From: Bilophila wadsworthia ATCC 49260
GTDB lineage: Bacteria > Desulfobacterota > Desulfovibrionia > Desulfovibrionales > Desulfovibrionaceae
NCBI RefSeq assembly: GCF_000701705.1
Contig: NZ_JNJP01000027.1
Location: 1 to 45,607, forward strand
DNA: 45,607 nucleotides
Direction: 5' to 3'
The notes under the pieces are model-generated. The model did no database searches. It had not been told where the DNA came from and was given only the letters and a program-made list of their open reading frames with translations. Positions within the stretch are counted from its first letter, which is position 1; every line of letters begins with the position of its first letter. Below are positions 40,272-45,607 of the stretch, one piece after another. The position numbers were made by a program, and so were the translations under genes.

Positions 40272-42671
40272 TCAGATGCGGACGCCCAGATTCTTGATGA
40301 GCGATTGTGCCACCTTTTCCCGCTCCTTGTCCACCTCGGCATCTTTAAGAGTCCGGTCGGCCTTGCGGAACGTGAGCCGGAAGGTCAGGTTACGTTCTTC
40401 CGTATCCTTGGGCTCATACAGGTCGATGAGGGTCACGTCTTCGAGGATGGCAATGCGCATGTCGCGGATGTGCTTCTCAACGGCGGCCACGGACAGGGTA
40501 AGCGGAGCAATGACCGTCACGTCGCGGCTGGACGCCGGGAACACGGACAGCGCCTTGAACACGATGCGGGCCGCCCGGTGCAGATCCCATAGGGTTTCCA
40601 GATCCAATTCCGCCAGCCAGATGGGCTTGCGGGCATGGTAGGCGTCGGCGAGCTGCGCCTTGACCTGCCCCACCACGCCGACGGGCTTTCCGTCGACGGT
40701 CACGCGCACGCACGGAGCGAGGAACGGATGCGTGTTTTCGTCGCGGGTGAACACGGGCGCGGAGAGATTCAGGAACGCCGCGAAATGTTCCACCAGCCCA
40801 CGGATGTCCGCGTATCCGGCGTCGATTTCCGCATTCGGCCACGCCGTGTCGTACAGGGAACCGTACATCACCATGCCGAGACGGGCGCTTTCCTTCGCAG
40901 TGGTCTGGGAAGCGGGATCGGCCTCAAACACGTTGGCCACTTCGAACAGGCGGACGCCCATGTTGCCGTGCGCGATGTTGGTACGCACATTCTGCAACAG
41001 GCTCGGGGCGATCTCGGTGCGGAGCACGTTCTGTTCTTCGGTCAGCGGGTTGATGATATCGATGCGGCCTTCCTTGGAAAGGCCGAGATGATCGAGATCC
41101 TTGTGGCCGACGAAGCTGTAGTTCTCGGCTTCGTTCAGGCCGAGGCCACGTCCCCACGCCTTGATGCGGGACAGGAAACCGTACCGGGATTCCGGCTGGC
41201 CGAAACGATCGAGAGGGCGGGAAACGGCGGGCAGGGTTTCCGGGATGGTGTCCATGCCCTTCACGCGCGCGATTTCTTCGATGAGGTCCACTTCGCGGCT
41301 CAGGTCGGAACGCCAGCTCGGGGTCGTGACCTTCCAGTCCGCCTCGTCGGAGCGGTCAAGGCCGCAACCCAGACGTTCCAGCGTATCCGCGCAGAACGCG
41401 GGCTCGACATCCATGCCGAGCAGATCCACGGTACGCTGAACACGGAAACGCGGGTGCGGGGCTGCCCACAGCTTGGGCTCCTGCGTGCAGGCACCTGTGC
41501 GGACCACGCCGCCGGAAAGTTCCGCCATCAGGCTGACGGCCCTGTCCATAGCGAACCGGGAATTGATCTGATCCACACCGCGCTCAAAACGGTAGGAGGC
41601 TTCACTGGCCAAGGCAAGGCGGCGGGCCGTCTTGCGGATGGTTTCAGGGCGGAACACCGCGCTCTCGACCATGACGTTGCGGCTGGCGTCGGAAATTTCC
41701 GTATCGAGCCCGCCCATGACGCCGGCGAGCGCAACAGGCTTCATGCCGTCACGGATCAACAGGTCGGCGGAGGTCAGCACACGCTCCTGCCCATCAAGGG
41801 TCACAATGCGTTCACCGTCGCGGGCCACGGAGATTTCCGTGCGTCCGCCTTCCAGCTTGTCGCGGTCAAAGGCGTGCAGCGGCTGCCCCAGCTCCATCAA
41901 AATATAGTTGGTAACGTCCACGATGTTGGAAATGGGGCGGACGCCCACAGCGTGCAGGCGGTGGCGCATCCACATGGGCGACTGCCTGATGGTCACGCCT
42001 TCCACGAGACGCAGCTGGTAGAACGGGCACAGGTCGGGATTCGGGATATTCACGGCCCATTCCGACGACCAATCCGCACCCTGTGCTTCCACATGCACCT
42101 TGGGCAGCGTCAGGGGCAGCTTGAAAGCCAGCGCCGCTTCGCGGGCAAGGCCGAGTACGGACAGGCAGTCGCCGCGGTTCGGGGTGATGCCGATTTCCAG
42201 AATCTCCGTATCCAGATCCAGCGCGTCGATGAGGCGCGTGCCGACCTTGAAGCCTTCGGGCAGCACCATGATGCCGTTATGATCTTCGGAAAGCCCCAGC
42301 TCACGCTCGGAGCAGATCATGCCGAACGAAGGCACGCCGCGCAGCTTGGCCTTCTTGATGACCATACCTCCGGGCATCGTCGTGCCCACCAGCGCCACCG
42401 GCACTTTCTGTCCGGCGGCCACATTGGGTGCGCCGCACACGATGTTCAGCACTTCTTCCTGTCCGGCATCCACCGTGCATACGGCCAGATGATCCGAATC
42501 GGGATGGGCCTCTTTCGTCAGGACGTGCCCGACGACGATGTCCTTGATGGCATCATACGGATGGATGATGTCTTCCAGCTCCAGCCCAAGCATCGTCAGG
42601 CGATCGCCGACTTCCTGAGCCCCGGCTTCCACCGGAACAAATTCGCGCAACCATTTCAGACTTAACAGCAT
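40272..42671 (-). CDS. pheT: Phenylalanine--tRNA ligase beta subunit
   Basis: The 799-residue subunit joins PheS in the tetramer that charges tRNA-Phe. The N-terminal EMAP-like tRNA-binding domain is visible (VGHVLTKEAHPDSDHLAVCT, then VCGAPNVAAGQKVPVALVGT), then B3/B4 editing domain, B5 (FRVQRTVDLLGMDVE) and the C-terminal ferredoxin-fold anticodon-binding domain (FKALSVFPASSRDVTVIAPL). Length is typical. GAGG lies upstream of the ATG. The gap of 182 bases to pheS is unusually large for this pair. Confidence 0.97.
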   Translation of the reverse strand: MLLSLKWLREFVPVEAGAQEVGDRLTMLGLELEDIIHPYDAIKDIVVGHVLTKEAHPDSDHLAVCTVDAGQEEVLNIVCGAPNVAAGQKVPVALVGTTMPGGMVIKKAKLRGVPSFGMICSERELGLSEDHNGIMVLPEGFKVGTRLIDALDLDTEILEIGITPNRGDCLSVLGLAREAALAFKLPLTLPKVHVEAQGADWSSEWAVNIPNPDLCPFYQLRLVEGVTIRQSPMWMRHRLHAVGVRPISNIVDVTNYILMELGQPLHAFDRDKLEGGRTEISVARDGERIVTLDGQERVLTSADLLIRDGMKPVALAGVMGGLDTEISDASRNVMVESAVFRPETIRKTARRLALASEASYRFERGVDQINSRFAMDRAVSLMAELSGGVVRTGACTQEPKLWAAPHPRFRVQRTVDLLGMDVEPAFCADTLERLGCGLDRSDEADWKVTTPSWRSDLSREVDLIEEIARVKGMDTIPETLPAVSRPLDRFGQPESRYGFLSRIKAWGRGLGLNEAENYSFVGHKDLDHLGLSKEGRIDIINPLTEEQNVLRTEIAPSLLQNVRTNIAHGNMGVRLFEVANVFEADPASQTTAKESARLGMVMYGSLYDTAWPNAEIDAGYADIRGLVEHFAAFLNLSAPVFTRDENTHPFLAPCVRVTVDGKPVGVVGQVKAQLADAYHARKPIWLAELDLETLWDLHRAARIVFKALSVFPASSRDVTVIAPLTLSVAAVEKHIRDMRIAILEDVTLIDLYEPKDTEERNLTFRLTFRKADRTLKDAEVDKEREKVAQSLIKNLGVRI

Positions 42672-42853
42672 TGCTCAATCCTCTCGGGGCATCGCCCCAA
42701 AAACCGCCGAGGAAAGCCTTCCCACAACGACGGCGCATTCTTCTCTTGATCGGGACCGCAAACAGCATTTTTCCGGAATGAGCCGAAGAAATACCTTTTA
42801 AAGAAGAACTGAAGTCCGATCCCGATTCCCTGTCCGAAGGAGGGATACTGGCC

Positions 42854-43891
42854 CTAGGCAAACTGACCGAGGAAACGCACATCGTTCTCAAAGAACATGC
42901 GCAGGTCCCCGATGCCGTACTTCAGCATGGCGATACGTTCCACGCCAAGCCCGAAGGCGAATCCGGTCACTTCTTCCGGGTCGTAGCCAACGGCCTTGAA
43001 GACTTCAGGATCGACCATGCCGCACCCGAGGATTTCCAGCCAGCCGGTCCCCTTGCACACGCGGCACGTAGTGCCGTTGACATGCCCCTTCCCGCCGCAC
43101 ATACAGCAGGAAATATCGGCTTCGGCGCTGGGTTCCGTAAACGGGAAGAAGCTCGGGCGGAAACGGATGCGGGTGTCGGAACCGAACACTTCACGCATGA
43201 ACGCGGTAAGCGTCCCGCGCAGATCGGCCATGGTCACGTGCTTGTCCACGAGCAGGCCTTCGACCTGATGGAACATCGGCGTGTGCGTGATGTCCGAGTC
43301 GCGGCGGTAGACGCGTCCGGGCGCAACCACGGCGACGGGAGGCTTCTGCTTGAGCATGGTCCGCACCTGAAGCGGGGACGTATGCGTACGCAACACGATG
43401 CCGTCGGATACGTACAGGGTATCCTGCATGTCGCGCGCGGGGTGTTCCGGCGGAATGTTCAGCGCTTCAAAGCAGTAGTAATCCGTCTCCACTTCCGGAC
43501 CGGACACGATGTCGTAGCCAAGCCCCTTGAAGATGGTGCAGATTTCTTCCATCACCATGGTCACCGGATGCAGCGAACCGCGCCACGGCAAACGGCCGGG
43601 CAGGCCCGCGTCAAAGCGTGCCAGTGCGGCGGCCTCTTCGGCGTTGTCGAGAGCCGTCTTCTTGGCTTCGAACTGAGCTGTCAGGCTTTCCTTCACCCGG
43701 TTGGCGGTTTGCCCCAGCAAAGGACGCTGCGCAGGCTCAAGTTCGGGAAGACGAGACATGATGCGGGCAATGCGGCCCTTGCGTCCGAGGAATTCAACCC
43801 GGAGCGCTTCCATTTCCTGCAACGAAGAAGCCTGATCCAAACCCTTTTCAAGTTCCGGGATCAGGCTTTCAAGTTCCGTGAGAAGGTCCAT
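42854..43891 (-). CDS. pheS: Phenylalanine--tRNA ligase alpha subunit
   Basis: The 345-residue catalytic subunit has an N-terminal coiled coil (about 1-85) and the class II core: LHPVTMVMEEICTIFKGLGY (motif 1 region), FHQVEGLLVDKHVTMADLRG (motif 2), FRPSFFPFTEPSAEADISC, and GFAFGLGVERIAMLKYGIGD (motif 3). It contains CCMCGGKGHVNGTTCRVCKG, an unusual cysteine-rich insert in place of the simple HxCxGxGxC patterns of E. coli PheS; similar zinc-like cysteine inserts occur in other deltaproteobacterial forms. First gene of the pheST-merR-rpe-tkt run. Confidence 0.97.
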   Translation of the reverse strand: MDLLTELESLIPELEKGLDQASSLQEMEALRVEFLGRKGRIARIMSRLPELEPAQRPLLGQTANRVKESLTAQFEAKKTALDNAEEAAALARFDAGLPGRLPWRGSLHPVTMVMEEICTIFKGLGYDIVSGPEVETDYYCFEALNIPPEHPARDMQDTLYVSDGIVLRTHTSPLQVRTMLKQKPPVAVVAPGRVYRRDSDITHTPMFHQVEGLLVDKHVTMADLRGTLTAFMREVFGSDTRIRFRPSFFPFTEPSAEADISCCMCGGKGHVNGTTCRVCKGTGWLEILGCGMVDPEVFKAVGYDPEEVTGFAFGLGVERIAMLKYGIGDLRMFFENDVRFLGQFA

Positions 43892-44273
43892 CTAGACAAC
43901 CTAACAATTTCGTTACACTTTGTGTGATTACATACGGACGGATACAACGCCGAACAATAAGGACTTCAGTCTTAGCATACCGAGAATGCCTTGTAAATCC
44001 GCAATTCCGATGCCCCAACTGCACATAACGACGTGTGCTTTCCGGCCGTTTTGCCGCTCAGTTCCGGTTCTCCCCACTCTTCTTCGTTTCACGTTTTCAA
44101 CGATCGTGTGAGAAAACATTCCCAAGCAACGCACCTTTTCAAGACATCTGTTGTCACGGAAATGATTCTCAGATATGCTGCTGGAATCATATTCTCCCGC
44201 ATAGAACACTTGCGGCGTTCCCCACGGCCCCGTACCGCGGCTGGCCACCACTCCAAGCAAACAAGGTGCACGC
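43892..44273. other. Intergenic region between pheS and a divergent gene, no gene seen
   Basis: This 382-base stretch must contain the pheST promoter (minus) and that of the plus-strand gene at 44,274. It is more AT-rich than the neighbours. I see no convincing leader peptide with a Phe run, no T-box-like structure and no clear promoter boxes. Confidence 0.45.
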
Positions 44274-45098
44274 ATGGATCTGGACGAGCGGATTGAAGAG
44301 TTCCGAAACAGCCTCCCGGAAAAAAAAAGGGAAGCTTTCGATTCGTTGCCACACGAATACAAGCAAACGCTCATTGATCCTGAGGCCATCAAAAAAATGG
44401 CCCAAGCATCCCTGAACGCTGCCGGCGTCATGAAGCGCACTCCGGCCAAGCTTCCGTCCTTCCCTGCGCCCTACTCCCTTCCCGGCAGTTTTCTGGATGA
44501 GCTGGATGAGCATCCTGTTGTGACCTTCATCCAGATCAAAAAGGAGTTCAACAAAGAATTTTCCACGTGGGTAGCCGGCTGCTGCCAATACTTGGGATCG
44601 TTCATTGAACTGAATTCCGGCAATTTCTATGTAAACCTTACCCAGTGCCATCTGAACAGAAGAAACATCGAGGCGTGCGCCAAGCTCCTCTACCTTTCCG
44701 GAGTCATGCTTGATGACAAACACAGCATGAAATATTTCGTTCAGATCGCTAGGGAAATCACGACGTCCTTCTATCCGTTGGATACGTCAGCCATTCCAGC
44801 GGAAATCTCTGATCCGGACGACCTCACAAAACACCTTGAACGGGAATATCAGCGCCAGCACCCTGAACACTGGTTTGAAGACTGGAGGCAGCGTTTTACG
44901 CACGAGATGCAAGAGTTTTTCGAAAAGAAAGACCTGATTGAGAAAGCGGCCTCGTCAAATCAGCAAAAGCCCCAGTATCAACCTACAACCCCTTCAAAAA
45001 AGGCACAACCTGAGAAAAAACGAAAAGAAAAGGGTTGCCTCGGTGTTTGCCTCATACTGACAGTACTCGCCGCTTTGGGAATACTCTTCCTGCACTAG
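44274..45098 (+). CDS. Hypothetical tail-anchored protein, 274 residues
   Basis: I do not recognise the family. The protein is soluble and helical for most of its length (MDLDERIEEFRNSLPEKKRE and on). Then comes a charged linker (SNQQKPQYQPTTPSKKAQPE, then KKRKEKG) and a single C-terminal membrane helix (CLGVCLILTVLAALGILFLH), with the basic patch on the cytoplasmic side, a tail-anchor layout. AAGGTG lies upstream of the ATG. Isolated from neighbours. Confidence 0.7.
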   Translation: MDLDERIEEFRNSLPEKKREAFDSLPHEYKQTLIDPEAIKKMAQASLNAAGVMKRTPAKLPSFPAPYSLPGSFLDELDEHPVVTFIQIKKEFNKEFSTWVAGCCQYLGSFIELNSGNFYVNLTQCHLNRRNIEACAKLLYLSGVMLDDKHSMKYFVQIAREITTSFYPLDTSAIPAEISDPDDLTKHLEREYQRQHPEHWFEDWRQRFTHEMQEFFEKKDLIEKAASSNQQKPQYQPTTPSKKAQPEKKRKEKGCLGVCLILTVLAALGILFLH

Positions 45099-45500
45099 TT
45101 TCGCTTGTACAGTATTTTCATGATGAGGAAAATCCATACGGTTTTTCATCTTATGCTGTACCTTCTCATCTCTTTTTCATTCGGAAACAACGCGCCCCCC
45201 AATGCCCTTGGGAGGGAAGTATTTCCCAACACGCCTAAAAGTGATGCATTACTTCCGGACACAGCATCTAAAGCCCTTCTTCGGCAAATCGATGAGGCTT
45301 GCGGGAAAAGAGAAGAAGGCGGAGAAGAAGCAAATGATCCGATTAAGGAGCGAACCGGGCGGGTACCGTAGGAAAAAGAAGCTGGGGGAGGAGGAAACCC
45401 GAGGGGGAGGGAAGGCTGAGGGAGAAAGAGCAGGAGGGGCTTGCGCCTAGCCTGGGGCTTGGGGAGGGGTGGCCTGTGATGAGGATGAGTTCGGGCAAAA
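45099..45500. other. Spacer between the tail-anchored gene and the rRNA operon
   Basis: Apart from a doubtful small frame at 45,120-45,371 and purine-rich sequence around 45,370-45,450, nothing is recognisable. Confidence 0.4.
45120..45371 (+). CDS. Doubtful small exported protein
   Basis: The frame begins MMRKIHTVFHLMLYLLISFS, which looks like a signal peptide, and continues for about 63 further residues without known features; the end is Glu/Lys-rich. No ribosome binding site is visible. It could be chance. Confidence 0.25.
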   Translation: MMRKIHTVFHLMLYLLISFSFGNNAPPNALGREVFPNTPKSDALLPDTASKALLRQIDEACGKREEGGEEANDPIKERTGRVP

Positions 45501-45535
45501 CAAAGGGCCGTCCTGGATAGGACGGCCCTTTGGAA
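45501..45535 (-). terminator. Rho-independent terminator of the rRNA operon
   Basis: A perfect 13-bp stem (45502-45514 with 45519-45531) and 4-base loop; on the minus strand it is followed by GTTTTG. It lies 9 bases after the 5S rRNA end. Confidence 0.85.
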
Positions 45536-45540
45536 ATAAA

Positions 45541-45607
45541 GTCTTGGCGTTGTTCTACTTTCCCACGTAAGAATGCGCAGTATCATCGACGATGGAGAGC
45601 TTAACTG
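45541..45607 (-). rRNA. rrf: 5S ribosomal RNA, 3' part (cut by window edge)
   Basis: On the minus strand the bases read CAGTTAAGCTCTCCATCGTC and end near AGTAGAACAACGCCAAGAC, matching the 3' half of bacterial 5S rRNA (GTTAAGCTC, GATGRTACTGC and the final AGTAG-AC-GCCA). The 5' part lies beyond the window, so the 23S and 16S genes should follow on that side. Confidence 0.9.

Noticed and set aside
40635..42665. Plus-strand open frame of 676 codons opposite pheT
   Set aside because: It mirrors the pheT gene, has low-complexity His/Gln/Arg-rich sequence and no family features; it follows from the GC-rich codon use of pheT.
43892..44273. T-box or attenuator leader before pheS
   Set aside because: No T-box consensus, no Phe-rich leader peptide and no antiterminator/terminator pair could be found.
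1..45607. CRISPR arrays
   Set aside because: No regularly spaced repeats of 24-40 bases with unique spacers were seen; the repeated elements are few and irregular.

Overview
The window looks like chromosome from a sulfidogenic deltaproteobacterium of the Desulfovibrionaceae, most likely a gut type close to Bilophila or Desulfovibrio. This rests on the GC-rich housekeeping genes, a TrmD carrying a second methyltransferase domain, the pheS-pheT-merR-rpe-tkt gene order, an RIC-type di-iron repair protein, and two large Cache/PAS/GGDEF proteins. The genus is an inference.

Layout. 1-340: left end of an IS200/IS605-type element (tnpA on the minus strand, cut by the window edge). About 398-21,037: a mobilizable genomic island inserted at the 3' end of tRNA-Leu(CAG). 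The intact tRNA is at 21,035-21,121. An imperfect copy of its 3' end lies at 398-413, and a well-formed minus-strand terminator at 353-385 appears to be the displaced native terminator of the tRNA. The island holds a decayed hicA with intact hicB, a broken AT-rich membrane gene, a scrap resembling hsdS, a LysR-controlled redox cargo (2,840-14,076), a mobilization module (14,078-17,380: membrane protein, ParA-like ATPase, small protein, relaxase with nested mobB, mobC), an AlpA regulator, two genes of unknown function and a frameshifted tyrosine integrase next to the tRNA.

The cargo appears to be one regulon. A 23-base element is repeated, nearly identical, upstream of the MFS transporter, the exported alpha/beta hydrolase and the divergent lysR/redox operon. 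The operon encodes a small conserved protein, a cytoplasmic flavodoxin, a nitroreductase, a Tat-exported flavodoxin, an iron-dependent alcohol dehydrogenase, an FMN reductase (frameshifted), an aldo/keto reductase, a Tat-exported DUF362 protein and a NapH-NapG-like polyferredoxin fusion interrupted by an in-frame TAG. Together these suggest detoxification or reduction of an aldehyde, quinone or other electrophile, with electrons passed to the periplasmic side. The substrate cannot be read from sequence.

21,339-31,685: RIC protein, stomatin/NfeD pair, hotdog thioesterase, two diguanylate cyclases, an ion channel, a universal stress protein and a tiny membrane protein. 31,783-32,306: tRNA-Ala(CGC) followed by a prophage scar joining an integrase N-terminus to a tail-fibre-like fragment. 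32,528-43,891: core operons on the minus strand (smpB, rsmI, yraN, rnhB, rplS, trmD; tkt, rpe, merR, pheT, pheS). 44,274-45,098: a tail-anchored protein of unknown function. The window ends inside a 5S rRNA gene (minus), so an rRNA operon lies just beyond.

Several genes in the island are broken by single-base shifts at or near A or T runs, and two of these sit on an A-AAA-AAC slippery heptamer. Whether this is decay, assembly error or recoding is the main open question.
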